Positions 41,973-50,785 of a DNA stretch of 64,000 bases are shown here, piece after piece. Origin of the DNA: Dermacoccus abyssi (GTDB taxonomy: Bacteria > Actinomycetota > Actinomycetes > Actinomycetales > Dermatophilaceae); NCBI RefSeq assembly GCF_034541975.1, contig NZ_JAVYJM010000001.1; one strand, written 5' to 3'. The position numbers were made by a program, and so were the translations under genes. The first letter of the stretch is position 1; each line of letters starts with the position of its first letter. Under the pieces are notes generated by a model. It did no database searches, had not been told where the DNA came from, and saw nothing but the letters and a program-made list of their open reading frames with translations.

Positions 41973-43145
41973 CTACTCGACCGGGCGCAACACCCCGTCG
42001 GCGAGCATCTGGACGAGGGTCTCCTGCACGAGGGCCGTGGCGTCCGGGTGGTCGCCGAGCTCCGCGACGCACTGCGCCGTGAGCTGCTCGAGGTCGCGCG
42101 GCTCGGCGCTCGCGTCCCACACGAGTGTCGCGAGCCCCGACATCCGCACCGGCGCCGCGCCGAGCAGAACGATGGCCTCCATGACCTCGTCGTCGACGAG
42201 GGCGTCGACGAAACGTGCGCGCTCGACCTCGAGGCCCTCCGCCACTCGATCGGGGTCGACGGGAAACTGCTCCGGCGGAAGGTAGGGCGAGGTGTCACCC
42301 CACGCGCCGGGCACGTGGCGCCAGAACGGCTCCAGCGGTTCGAGCGCGAGGGCCCTCCGCAGGAGGTGCTCGGTCTCGGCGATTTCGCGGTAGTGCATCT
42401 CGTGGATGCCCCCACCCCCCTGGGCGAGCCGCGCGAGGACGTCGAGCGAACCGGGAATCTCCGGCATGGCCGACGACTGAGGGAGAACCTGAGCGAGGCC
42501 GTCGAAGAGATGAATGTGCTCCAGGCGGGCGACGTCGCCCGACGCCTCCTCGCCACGCTCGCGGACGAGAACGACGAGCGGTCCGAGCGTCAGCGGCCCG
42601 GCCGGAGGGAACGCGAGCCCCACCTCGCGAGGGTCGTGCTGTGTCTTCTCGTACGGCTTGCTGGGGTCGATGACGACCGACAGCGGCTTCGGGTAGGGCA
42701 TGACCGTGCGGGCCTCGCCGATGATGAGCGACTCGTCGCTGACGTAGCCGTAGCCGCGGGAGCAGAAGTGGCGGGTGGCCGTCGTCTTACCCGTACCTGA
42801 TGCGGCGACGAACCCGGCGACTCGGCCGGTCTCCGGCTCCGCGACGCCGCCAGCGTGCAGCATGACGAACTGGGCTGCGCGGCGTCCGATTGCCTCGCGG
42901 GTGATGCTCGTCGTGAGGTTGTAGTCGGCGATGTGGTCGTCCGATTCGCCGTCGGCGCCGCGCGTGACGGTGAGGGGCTCGTCGTTGAGCTCGGGCGCGC
43001 CCGGCAGCGGCGCGATGTCGCGCTGGGCAGGCGAATCGGGCAGACACCACGCCCACTGCGAACGGATCGACTCCGCTCGCTCCGCGGGCACGTCGACATC
43101 GACGTCGAGGCCGAAGACACGGAGGCGGAGCGTGACGGTTTGCAC
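41973..43145 (-). CDS. HprK-like P-loop kinase fused to a C-terminal PqqD-like domain
   Basis: A 390-residue protein that I read as a fusion. Residues 1-90 are an unassigned N-terminal region. Residues 93-300 resemble HPr-kinase-related proteins: VMLHAGGVA, a Walker A AASGTGKTTAT (114-124) and YVSDESLII. The last 70 residues (VRMSGLATLVWDASAEPRDL, then LVQETLVQMLADGVLRPV) look like a PqqD winged-helix domain, which binds precursor peptides in RiPP pathways. No precursor peptide or radical SAM gene is adjacent. TACGCT lies 7 nt before the GTG start. Convergent with ku. Kinase activity is inferred. Confidence 0.75.
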   Translation of the reverse strand: MQTVTLRLRVFGLDVDVDVPAERAESIRSQWAWCLPDSPAQRDIAPLPGAPELNDEPLTVTRGADGESDDHIADYNLTTSITREAIGRRAAQFVMLHAGGVAEPETGRVAGFVAASGTGKTTATRHFCSRGYGYVSDESLIIGEARTVMPYPKPLSVVIDPSKPYEKTQHDPREVGLAFPPAGPLTLGPLVVLVRERGEEASGDVARLEHIHLFDGLAQVLPQSSAMPEIPGSLDVLARLAQGGGGIHEMHYREIAETEHLLRRALALEPLEPFWRHVPGAWGDTSPYLPPEQFPVDPDRVAEGLEVERARFVDALVDDEVMEAIVLLGAAPVRMSGLATLVWDASAEPRDLEQLTAQCVAELGDHPDATALVQETLVQMLADGVLRPVE

Positions 43146-43351
43146 GTCGGCCAGCGTAGCGACGAGGCGAGCCGCGACCCGGTTGGTTTCACGCATCAAA
43201 CCCACGCAGGACATCGGGCTCGGTTCCGCCCACGGCGAACGCGTGCCACTTCCGGCGTCGATGCGGAACAGGATGACGGATCGAGGCGTTGGCAACGTCG
43301 AAGCCCGGCGAGCCTCGAACGCGCGAAACGTGCGATCTCGGCGCTCCCGGC

Positions 43352-43357
43352 TAGCAT
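43352..43357 (+). promoter_or_regulatory. -10 box of clpC
   Basis: TAGCAT, 30 nt upstream of the ATG, with a leader that carries GAGGAG. No HspR or CIRCE element was seen. Confidence 0.45.
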
Positions 43358-43387
43358 CGAGTGAGATCTCGGCATCGAGGAGATGAC

Positions 43388-46009
43388 ATGTTCGAACGGT
43401 TTACCGACCGTGCCCGCCGTGTGGTGGTGCTCGCGCAGGAGGAAGCGCGCATGCTCAACCACAACTACATCGGCACGGAGCACATCCTCCTGGGCCTCAT
43501 CCACGAAGGCGAAGGCGTTGCCGCCAAGGCGCTCGAGTCGCTCGGCATCTCCTTGGACGCCGTGCGTGAACAGGTTCAGGAGATCATCGGCCAGGGGCAG
43601 CAGACGCAGTCCGGCCACATTCCCTTCACGCCCCGCGCGAAGAAGGTTCTCGAGCTCTCCCTGCGTGAGGGGCTGCAGCTCGGCCACAGCTACATCGGCA
43701 CCGAGCACATCCTGCTCGGCCTCATCCGCGAGGGTGAGGGCGTTGCCGCGCAGGTCCTCGTCAAGCTCGGCGCAGACCTCTCGACGGTGCGCACCACCGT
43801 CATCCAGCTCCTTTCGGGCTACCAGGGCAAGGGTGAGCCGGCCGGTGCCGGCGTCGGCGCGTCGTCGTCCGGCCCCGCCGAGGGCACGCCCGCAGGTTCG
43901 ACGGTGCTCGACCAGTTCGGTCGCAACCTGACGCAGGCCGCCCGCGAGGGCAAGCTCGACCCGGTCATCGGGCGCGAGAAGGAAATCGAGCGCGTCATGC
44001 AGGTGCTGTCGCGTCGTACGAAGAACAACCCGGTGCTCATCGGTGAGCCCGGTGTCGGTAAGACGGCCGTCGTCGAGGGCCTGTCCGCCGCGATCGTCGC
44101 GGGCGACGTGCCCGAGACGCTCAAGGACAAGCACGTCTACTCGCTCGACCTCGGCTCGCTCGTCGCCGGTTCCCGCTACCGCGGTGACTTCGAGGAGCGC
44201 CTCAAGAAGGTGCTCAAGGAGATCCGCACGCGCGGCGACATCATCCTGTTCATCGACGAGATCCACTCGCTCGTCGGCGCAGGTGCCGCCGAGGGTGCGA
44301 TCGACGCCGCGTCGATCCTCAAGCCGATGCTCGCCCGCGGTGAGCTTCAGACGGTCGGTGCGACGACGCTCGACGAGTACCGCAAGCACATCGAGAAGGA
44401 CGCGGCGCTCGAGCGTCGTTTCCAGCCGATCCAGGTCAACGAGCCGTCGATCCCGCACGCGATCGAGATCCTCAAGGGTCTGCGTGACCGCTACGAGGCA
44501 CACCACCGCGTGACGATCACCGACTCCGCGCTCGTCGGCGCCGTCAACATGGCCGACCGCTACATCACCGACCGGTACCTGCCGGACAAGGCGATCGACC
44601 TCATCGACGAAGCCGGCGCTCGCCTGCGCATCCGTCGCATGACGGCTCCGCCGGAGTTGCGCGAGTTCGACGAGAAGATCGCGCACGTGCGTCGCGAGAA
44701 GGAATCGGCCATCGACGGCCAGGACTTCGAGAAGGCCGCCTCCCTGCGCGACGACGAGCGCAAGCTCGTCGAGGAGAAGGAAGCCAAGGAGAAGGCCTGG
44801 AAGGCTGGCGACCAGGACGTCGCGGCCGTGCTCGACGAGGAGCTCGTCGCCGAGGTTCTCGCCGCGTCCACCGGCATCCCGGTGTTCAAGCTGACCGAGG
44901 AGGAGTCCTCGCGACTGCTGCGCATGGAGGACGAGCTGCACAAGCGCGTCATCGGCAACGACGACGCCATCAAGGCGCTGTCGCAGGCCATCCGTCGTAC
45001 GCGTGCGGGGCTCAAGGACCCGCGTCGTCCCGGTGGTTCGTTCATCTTCGCCGGCCCGACCGGTGTGGGTAAGACCGAGCTCGCCAAGTCGCTCGCCGAG
45101 TTCCTCTTCGGTGACGAGGACGCGCTCATCACGCTCGACATGTCCGAGTACGCGGAGAAGCACACCGTCTCGCGTCTGTTCGGTTCGCCCCCCGGCTACG
45201 TCGGGTACGAAGAGGGCGGCCAGCTGACGGAGAAGGTGCGTCGCAAGCCGTTCTCGGTCGTCCTGTTCGACGAGGTGGAGAAGGCTCACGCCGACATCTT
45301 CAACTCGCTGCTGCAGATCCTGGAGGACGGTCGCCTGACCGACAGCCAGGGCCGTGTCGTGGACTTCAAGAACACCGTCATCATCATGACGACGAACCTG
45401 GGTACCCGCGACATCGCGAAGGGCGTCACGCTCGGCTTCGCAGCCGGCAACGACCAGCGCAGCAACTACGACCGGATGAAGGCGAAGGTCTCGGAGGAGC
45501 TCAAGCAGCACTTCCGCCCCGAGTTCCTCAACCGCGTGGACGACACGATCGTGTTCCCGCAGCTGTCGCAGGAGGAGATCGTGCAGATCGTCGACCTCAT
45601 GGTCGCGAAGCTGGACGAGCGCCTCAAGGACCAGGACATGGCGATCGAGCTCACGCAGACCGCCAAGAACCTGCTCGCCAAGCGCGGCTACGACCCGGCT
45701 CTTGGTGCTCGTCCGCTGCGTCGCACGATCCAGCGCGAGATCGAGGACCAGCTGTCGGAGAAGATCCTTTTCGGCGAGCTGTCCAAGGGCGACCTCGTGC
45801 TCGTGGACGCCGACGGTGAGGGCAAGGACGCGAAGTTCACGTTCTCCGGCACGCCGAAGGCGCTCTCGGAGCACACGCGAGCATCCGACCAGGTCGACAC
45901 CGACATGAAGGGCGCTGTTCCGTCGTCGGACGACCTGTCCGGTCCGATGGACTTCGGCGGCCCGGTCGGTGGCAACACCGGCGGCGGCGAGGGCACGGCC
46001 ACGGCCTGA
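43388..46009 (+). CDS. clpC: ATP-dependent Clp protease ATP-binding subunit ClpC
   Basis: Hexameric AAA+ unfoldase that feeds ClpP. The 873 residues contain two Clp-N repeats (FTDRARRVVVLAQEEARML and the related segment near residue 80), AAA1 with GEPGVGKTA (about 219), a UVR motif in the middle domain (EKIAHVRREKESAIDGQDFE), AAA2 with GPTGVGKTEL (about 557) and a ClpP-contacting loop region. The Gly/Thr-rich tail is not conserved. GAGGAG precedes the start. It is followed by a strong terminator. Confidence 0.98.
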   Translation: MFERFTDRARRVVVLAQEEARMLNHNYIGTEHILLGLIHEGEGVAAKALESLGISLDAVREQVQEIIGQGQQTQSGHIPFTPRAKKVLELSLREGLQLGHSYIGTEHILLGLIREGEGVAAQVLVKLGADLSTVRTTVIQLLSGYQGKGEPAGAGVGASSSGPAEGTPAGSTVLDQFGRNLTQAAREGKLDPVIGREKEIERVMQVLSRRTKNNPVLIGEPGVGKTAVVEGLSAAIVAGDVPETLKDKHVYSLDLGSLVAGSRYRGDFEERLKKVLKEIRTRGDIILFIDEIHSLVGAGAAEGAIDAASILKPMLARGELQTVGATTLDEYRKHIEKDAALERRFQPIQVNEPSIPHAIEILKGLRDRYEAHHRVTITDSALVGAVNMADRYITDRYLPDKAIDLIDEAGARLRIRRMTAPPELREFDEKIAHVRREKESAIDGQDFEKAASLRDDERKLVEEKEAKEKAWKAGDQDVAAVLDEELVAEVLAASTGIPVFKLTEEESSRLLRMEDELHKRVIGNDDAIKALSQAIRRTRAGLKDPRRPGGSFIFAGPTGVGKTELAKSLAEFLFGDEDALITLDMSEYAEKHTVSRLFGSPPGYVGYEEGGQLTEKVRRKPFSVVLFDEVEKAHADIFNSLLQILEDGRLTDSQGRVVDFKNTVIIMTTNLGTRDIAKGVTLGFAAGNDQRSNYDRMKAKVSEELKQHFRPEFLNRVDDTIVFPQLSQEEIVQIVDLMVAKLDERLKDQDMAIELTQTAKNLLAKRGYDPALGARPLRRTIQREIEDQLSEKILFGELSKGDLVLVDADGEGKDAKFTFSGTPKALSEHTRASDQVDTDMKGAVPSSDDLSGPMDFGGPVGGNTGGGEGTATA

Positions 46010-46029
46010 CGCTCTCGCTGAGCTGACAA

Positions 46030-46075
46030 CGAAGCGGCGGCCCGCTCCCCTTCGGGGAGGCGGGCCGCCGCTTCG
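46030..46075. terminator. strong terminator after clpC, shared with convergent panE-like gene
   Basis: A 21-bp stem starting CGAAGCGGCGGCCCG with one bulged G closes a TTC loop. The lower stem has AACGAAG/CTTCGT. Confidence 0.85.
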
Positions 46076-46094
46076 TCGTGTGCTGGGGGCGCTC

Positions 46095-47048
46095 TCAGCT
46101 GGACTGTTGTGGCTGCAGGCGCGTCATGACGTTACGGATGACGGGGGTGTCGATGCCGTGACGCTCCCCGGCGCGCAGGAGGGCGCCGCCGATGGCGTCG
46201 ATCTCCGTCGGACGGCCGGCTTCGGCGTCGCGCAGCATCGAGGACTTCGCGGCGTCTCCGAGCGCGTCCGCCAGCTGTCGGGCTCGTTCGTCGAAGCGGG
46301 CGCCGCACTCGGCGGAGCTCACGAGGGCGGCTTCGTCGATCATGGCGTCTAGCTCGTCGGCGTGTTCCGTGCGCACGACGCCGATGGGTGAGCGGTTCAC
46401 CGTCGTCGACAGGGCGAACGGGCCGAGGAAGGAGAGCTTGGCCCAGAGCATCTGCGCCTCGTCGTCGAGGACGCGAGCGCCGAGACCGATCGCACTTAGT
46501 GTGGCGGCGGCTTGGTCGAGGCGGGCCCGGTCGGTGGTCGAGCTCGCCAGGTCGATGTCGGCGAACGAACTGGCGTGCTCCACGATGCCCGGCCGCGGGC
46601 GCGTGGCCTCCACGCGGATGACCCCGCCCGTCACCTGCCCGGGGGAGTAGCGCTCGCGCAGGAGCGTCATGTGGTCGACGCCGTTGAGCAGCGGGACGAT
46701 GAGCGCGTCACCGATGGCGTCGGGGTCGAGGCGTTCGAGCGCCGCCTCGAGGCTCGTGGCCTTGACGGTGACGAAGACGAGGTCGGCGGGCTCACGCAGC
46801 GTCGTGTCGGCTTCGACCGGCGCGGTGAAGTGGCCGAACTGCGCACTGCTGACGGCGATGCCGTCGCGGCGCAGAACGTCCGCCGTCGACTCGGACGCGA
46901 GGCACGTGACGCGGTGCCCGGCGCGCGAGGCGAGGGCCGCGATGAGGCCACCGACACCGCCGGGGCCGAGGACGACGATGTGCTGGGGTGAGTTCTCCAC
47001 GGGGTGCCTGGCGCTTTCCGACTCGGGGGCGTGAGTCTCTCGATCCAA
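46095..47048 (-). CDS. ketopantoate reductase-like (ApbA/PanE family)
   Basis: Reduces 2-dehydropantoate to pantoate with NADPH in the pantothenate pathway. The 317-residue protein has the Rossmann motif VVLGPGGVGGLIAAL, VTVKATSLEAAL, PLLNGVDH and a C-terminal ApbA domain with AKLSFLGPFALSTTV and EIDAIGGALL. PanE paralogues are common, so ketopantoate is likely but not certain. Start uncertain: TTG at 47048 or GTG at 47000, neither with a convincing ribosome site. Confidence 0.82.
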   Translation of the reverse strand: MDRETHAPESESARHPVENSPQHIVVLGPGGVGGLIAALASRAGHRVTCLASESTADVLRRDGIAVSSAQFGHFTAPVEADTTLREPADLVFVTVKATSLEAALERLDPDAIGDALIVPLLNGVDHMTLLRERYSPGQVTGGVIRVEATRPRPGIVEHASSFADIDLASSTTDRARLDQAAATLSAIGLGARVLDDEAQMLWAKLSFLGPFALSTTVNRSPIGVVRTEHADELDAMIDEAALVSSAECGARFDERARQLADALGDAAKSSMLRDAEAGRPTEIDAIGGALLRAGERHGIDTPVIRNVMTRLQPQQSS

Positions 47049-47078
47049 TCACGGCGAACCCCGCGTTCGGCGGCGTCG

Positions 47079-47084
47079 TAGGCT
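47079..47084 (+). promoter_or_regulatory. -10 box of leaderless argA promoter
   Basis: TAGGCT ends 6 nt before the ATG at 47091. Confidence 0.55.
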
Positions 47085-47090
47085 GAAGGA

Positions 47091-47591
47091 ATGACCTCCC
47101 CGCAGTTGCGCAACGCCCGCACGCCCGATGTGCGGGGCATTCGGACGCTCGTGGGGCCGTACGTCGAGTCGAAGGCCATCGTCGACAAGCCCGTCGTGTC
47201 GTACTTCGAGTCGCTGTCGGAGTTCGTCGTCGTCGAGCTGGACGGCGAGATCGTCGGCTGCGGCGCCCTGCACGTCATCTGGGAGAACGTGGCGGAGGTT
47301 CGCACGCTTGCGGTGTCGCCGACGGTCAAGGGCCGTGGCATCGGCTCGATGATTCTCGACGAGCTCGTGCGCCGCGCCCGCGCCGTCGGCGTGAGCCGCG
47401 TGTTCTGCCTGACGTTCGAGACGGCCTTCTTCGGTCGCCACGGTTTCGTCGAGATCGAGGGCGCGCCCGTCACGCGCGAGGTGTACGCGGAGTTGCTGCA
47501 GTCATACGACGAAGGTGTCGCCGAGTTCCTCGACCTCGATCGGGTGAAGCCGAACACGCTCGGCAACACGAGGATGCTGCTGCAGCTCTGA
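47091..47591 (+). CDS. argA: amino-acid N-acetyltransferase (single-domain ArgA)
   Basis: A 166-residue GNAT enzyme of the short mycobacterial ArgA type, which acetylates glutamate (or glutamine) for arginine synthesis without an amino-acid-kinase domain. Motifs are VVVELDGEIVGCGALHVIWE, VRTLAVSPTVKGRGIGSMIL (acetyl-CoA binding, R-G-x-G) and VFCLTFETAFFGRHGFVEI (each given in part of the GNAT core). It diverges from the PanE-like gene. Confidence 0.88.
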   Translation: MTSPQLRNARTPDVRGIRTLVGPYVESKAIVDKPVVSYFESLSEFVVVELDGEIVGCGALHVIWENVAEVRTLAVSPTVKGRGIGSMILDELVRRARAVGVSRVFCLTFETAFFGRHGFVEIEGAPVTREVYAELLQSYDEGVAEFLDLDRVKPNTLGNTRMLLQL

Positions 47592-47621
47592 GGGGTGTGT
47601 CCTTGTCCTCTGGCGTCGACG

Positions 47622-47648
47622 CCGGCCCAGCGCTGTGCGCCGGGCCGG
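47622..47648. terminator. hairpin between convergent argA and small hypothetical gene
   Basis: CCGGCCC-A-GCGC pairs with GCGC-C-GGGCCGG around TGT; one A/C mismatch. Confidence 0.5.
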
Positions 47649-47654
47649 GCCGGG

Positions 47655-47969
47655 TCAGTGGCCGGTGACGCGGAGGGCGTCGACGATCTGCCGAGCCCGC
47701 TCCATGGTGTCCACGACGACGCCGTAACGGCGAGCGTCGCTCGTCACGATGTCGACGCGAGCCTGCCCGCCGGTGTTGAGGCGGACGCCGCCGGATGAGT
47801 TCTCCCGGCCGACGACGAACCAGTTGAGGGCGCCGTGGTTGCGACCGTTGTCGGGGTGGGCCTCGGCGGATGCGATGTCCCGCAGCGGAATCGAGCGACG
47901 GTAGAACGGAGCGCGCAGCGTGACGTGCGTGCGGTCGGCGTCGACCTCGACGACGACCTTCTGGCCCAT
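47655..47969 (-). CDS. small PH-like beta-strand protein, unknown function
   Basis: 104 residues, predicted mainly beta (KVVVEVDADRTHVTLRAPFY, RRSIPLRDIASAEAH, RYGVVVDTMERARQIVDAL), with the strand order and final helix of a PH-like domain. No family name recognised and no signal peptide. The ATG at 47969 is the only sensible start; the frame upstream reads unrelated sequence. Confidence 0.6.
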   Translation of the reverse strand: MGQKVVVEVDADRTHVTLRAPFYRRSIPLRDIASAEAHPDNGRNHGALNWFVVGRENSSGGVRLNTGGQARVDIVTSDARRYGVVVDTMERARQIVDALRVTGH

Positions 47970-48110
47970 CGGCGCGACTCGGTTCCCGAGGGCGTGATGC
48001 GAAGCGCAGCAGGCTCGTTCATGTCGACAACGGTACGAGAACGGGTGGGGAAGCAGGTCAGTACAGCCCACTGTGCGGCGAACCGATCAGGCGTGGAGGA
48101 CACTGGGGCC

Positions 48111-48650
48111 GTGAAGGTGACGACCGCGGGTGACGACGGCACGCGTCGGCAGGTGTACCGCGTGCGATGCCGTTGGTTGCCGTGGGAGCCGGGCACACCG
48201 CGCGTCGCCGAACTGCTTCTGGGTTTCTTCGGCAAGAGCGACACCAGGAGTCTCGGTGGGCTCTCCGGCGATGCAGGGGCGGTCGTCCTGGTTGTTCTCC
48301 TCGTGCCTCTAGTCGTGGCGGCAAGTCTCGTCATGGGCGAGCTGGCACTGCTGCTCCTGACTCTTCCGCTTCTTGCCCTGTGGCGCGTCCTTCTGCGCCG
48401 GCCGTGGCCGGTCTACGTCGCGCGCAACGGCGGAGTGATTCACGTCGAGCGGGCGTCGACGTTCACGGCGGCCCGCAAGCGCCGGAACGAGATCGCTGCA
48501 GGCATCGCGAGCGGTACGTGGCAGGCGTTCGCGCCGCAGCCGCGTCACTCACGGGGAGCCGAGGGGGCGAGCGGGCCGGTGAAAGATCGTGACTCAACCG
48601 GAACCGATCCGGGGGCTTGGCCGCCGTGGGGGAGTCCTACGGTGAGGTGA
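48111..48650 (+). CDS. membrane protein with two helices, unknown function
   Basis: 179 residues. A basic N-terminal cytoplasmic stretch (RRQVYRVRCRWLPWEPG) is followed by two close hydrophobic helices (about 55-78 and 80-100), and then RPWPVYVARNGGVIHVERAS with a helical tail and a disordered Ser/Gly/Pro end. GTG 48111 is preferred; GTG 48093 is in frame too. GGAGG lies 10 nt upstream. Not recognised. Confidence 0.6.
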   Translation: MKVTTAGDDGTRRQVYRVRCRWLPWEPGTPRVAELLLGFFGKSDTRSLGGLSGDAGAVVLVVLLVPLVVAASLVMGELALLLLTLPLLALWRVLLRRPWPVYVARNGGVIHVERASTFTAARKRRNEIAAGIASGTWQAFAPQPRHSRGAEGASGPVKDRDSTGTDPGAWPPWGSPTVR

Positions 48651-48678
48651 CGTCGGCCCGCGTGCGACCGGTACGTCA
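48648..48678. promoter_or_regulatory. inverted repeat upstream of gntP
   Basis: TGACGT (48648-48653) and ACGTCA (48673-48678) flank a 19-bp spacer 30 bp before the gntP start. A TACGGT -10-like box at 48638 is adjacent. Candidate repressor site for gluconate genes; no GntR gene is nearby. Confidence 0.35.
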
Positions 48679-48708
48679 TTTCACCCACTTCCGTTCGAAG
48701 GACACCTC

Positions 48709-50151
48709 ATGGTCCACTTCCTGGCAGCCGACGCTGCCGAGCCGCTCTCGAGCGCGTCGTCCGGGCAACTCGCGCTCGCGGCGCTCGCGGGCATCGCCGT
48801 CGTCGTCCTCGGCATCACCGCCGCCAAGCTGCACCCGTTCCTCGCGCTCATCCTCGGAAGCGCGGCGCTTGCGCTCGTGGCGTGGGTGCCCGGCGAGGCC
48901 GCAGTGAAGAGCTTCACCACCGGGTTCGGCACGACGGTCGGCTCGGTCGGTCTGCTCGTCGCGCTCGGCGCCATGGTCGGCCAGCTGCTCGCGGACTCCG
49001 GCGGCGGCAACGCCATCGTCGACAAGCTCGTCTTCGGCGTGAAAGCAGCCGCGCTGCCGTGGATGATGGCGCTCGTCGCGGCCATCATCGGTCTGCCGAT
49101 GTTCTTCGAGATCGGCGTCGTCCTCCTCATCCCGGTGGTTCTCTCAGTCGCGCGCCGCGCCAAGCAGCCCGTGCTGCTCGTCGGCATCCCGGCGCTCGCA
49201 GGCCTCTCGGTGCTCCACGCACTCGTGCCGCCGCACCCCGGCCCGGTGGCTGCCATCGAAGCGGTCAAGGCCGACACCGGCCGCACCCTGATGTTCGGCG
49301 TGCTCCTCGCCATCCCGACGCTCATCATCGCGGGCCCGCTGCTCGCGCGTCTCATTGCCCGACTCGTGCCGGTGGACGCTCCCGCCGAACTCGCTGCTGA
49401 CGCAGGTTCGCCCGGTGCGGCCGTCGGGGACTCCGACCTGGCCGAGGAGTCGGCGGACGGCAAGGCCGCCTCGCCCGCCACGAAGCGCCCTTCGTTCGGC
49501 GCGGCCATCGGCTGCATCCTGCTGCCTGTCGTGCTCATGCTGCTCGCATCGATCACGGAGATCTTCCTGCCCGACTCGGGCACGTTCCTCACCGTCGTGA
49601 AGTTCTTCGGCACGCCGTCGGTGGCACTCATGCTGGCCGTGCTCGTCGCCCTGTTCGCGCTCGGTAAGGGCAGCGGGATGTCGCTCGCGACCGCCAACGG
49701 CGTCATGAGCAACGGCCTGCCCGCCGTCGCCGGCATCATCCTCATCGTCGCTGCCGGTGGTGGTTTCAAGACGCTGCTCGTCGACGCCGGTGTCGGCAAC
49801 GTCATCAAGGAATGGGCCGAGGGCAAGAACCTTTCGCCCCTGCTCATGGCGTGGCTCGTCGCCGTCGGTATCCGTCTCGCGACGGGTTCGGCGACGGTCG
49901 CGACCATCACTGCGGCCGGCATCGTCGCGCCGATGCTCACCGGCCTCGACGCCAACCAGCTCGCCCTCGTCGTGCTGGCCATCGGGTGCGGCTCGGTGTT
50001 CTTCAGCCACGTCAACGATGCGGGCTTCTGGCTCGTCAAGGAGTACTTCGGGCTCACGGTCGTCCAGACGCTCAAGTCGTGGTCGCTCATGGAGACCGTC
50101 ATCTCCGTCGCGGGCTTCGCGTTCTGCGCCATGGCCTGGATGCTCGTGTGA
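48709..50151 (+). CDS. gntP: gluconate permease (GntP family)
   Basis: A 480-residue proton symporter with about twelve to fourteen hydrophobic segments. Typical GntP sequences are GLPMFFEIGVVLLIPVV, HALVPPHPGPVAAIE and FFSHVNDAGFWLVKEYF. A Gly/Ala/Asp-rich loop (about residues 225-262) interrupts the middle. AAGGA precedes the ATG. The adjacent gluconokinase supports gluconate as substrate. Confidence 0.94.
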   Translation: MVHFLAADAAEPLSSASSGQLALAALAGIAVVVLGITAAKLHPFLALILGSAALALVAWVPGEAAVKSFTTGFGTTVGSVGLLVALGAMVGQLLADSGGGNAIVDKLVFGVKAAALPWMMALVAAIIGLPMFFEIGVVLLIPVVLSVARRAKQPVLLVGIPALAGLSVLHALVPPHPGPVAAIEAVKADTGRTLMFGVLLAIPTLIIAGPLLARLIARLVPVDAPAELAADAGSPGAAVGDSDLAEESADGKAASPATKRPSFGAAIGCILLPVVLMLLASITEIFLPDSGTFLTVVKFFGTPSVALMLAVLVALFALGKGSGMSLATANGVMSNGLPAVAGIILIVAAGGGFKTLLVDAGVGNVIKEWAEGKNLSPLLMAWLVAVGIRLATGSATVATITAAGIVAPMLTGLDANQLALVVLAIGCGSVFFSHVNDAGFWLVKEYFGLTVVQTLKSWSLMETVISVAGFAFCAMAWMLV

Positions 50152-50161
50152 GCGCCGGGTC

Positions 50162-50167
50162 TAGGGT
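50162..50167 (+). promoter_or_regulatory. -10 box of leaderless gntK promoter
   Basis: TAGGGT, 7 nt before the gntK ATG and only 10 bp after the gntP stop, so gntK can be expressed apart from gntP. Confidence 0.5.
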
Positions 50168-50174
50168 GAGCCGT

Positions 50175-50711
50175 ATGACTTCTCCCAGTGCACCGCAGTT
50201 CGTCATCGTCATGGGCGTCTCCGGCTCCGGCAAGACCACCGTGGCCGAGGGTCTCGCGGAGCACCTGGGGTGGACGTACGTCGAAGGCGACGACCTGCAC
50301 CCCGCGGCGAACGTCGAGAAGATGCGCAACGGCATCCCGCTCACGGACGAGGACCGCTGGCCGTGGCTGCGCAAGATCGGTGAGTGGATCGACGAGCACG
50401 AGGGCGAGGGCAAGAGCGCCGTCATCACGTGCAGTGCGCTCAAGCGCACCTACCGCGACCTGCTGCGCGAGGGGCGCCCGGGCGTGACGTTCTGCCACGT
50501 CGACGTGTCGCGTGAGGAACTCGAGCGCCGCCTCGCCGAGCGCAAGGGTCACTACATGCCGGCGTCGCTCCTGCAGTCACAGCTCGACACGCTCGAGGAG
50601 CTGAGCGAGGACGAGCCCGGCGTCATCGTCGAGTCCACGGGCGGCCAGGAGGCCGTGCTCCGCGAGGTGCTCAAGGCGCTGAACCTCCACGGCGAGCGTT
50701 CCGCCACCTGA
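50175..50711 (+). CDS. gntK: gluconokinase
   Basis: Phosphorylates gluconate to 6-phosphogluconate. The 178-residue GntK shows VMGVSGSGKTTVAEGLA, VEGDDLHPAANVEKMRNGIPL (described in part), DEDRWPWLRKI and ITCSALKRTYRDLLR, the family signatures. It completes uptake by gntP. Confidence 0.95.
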   Translation: MTSPSAPQFVIVMGVSGSGKTTVAEGLAEHLGWTYVEGDDLHPAANVEKMRNGIPLTDEDRWPWLRKIGEWIDEHEGEGKSAVITCSALKRTYRDLLREGRPGVTFCHVDVSREELERRLAERKGHYMPASLLQSQLDTLEELSEDEPGVIVESTGGQEAVLREVLKALNLHGERSAT

Positions 50712-50731
50712 CCAACGCTCTGGTTGGCTGA

Positions 50732-50777
50732 GTTCGGTGCGGTTGGTGACGGTGCACCGTCACCAACCGCACCGAAC
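50732..50777. terminator. 46-bp perfect palindrome (bidirectional terminator)
   Basis: Two 23-nt arms, beginning GTTCGGTGCGGTTGG, pair without a mismatch or loop between convergent gntK and mutY. No U-run, but the stem is exceptional. Confidence 0.75.
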
Positions 50778-50785
50778 GTCACCGG

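Noticed and set aside
43196..45874. 892-codon frame antisense to clpC
   Set aside because: Shadow of clpC in a GC-rich genome.
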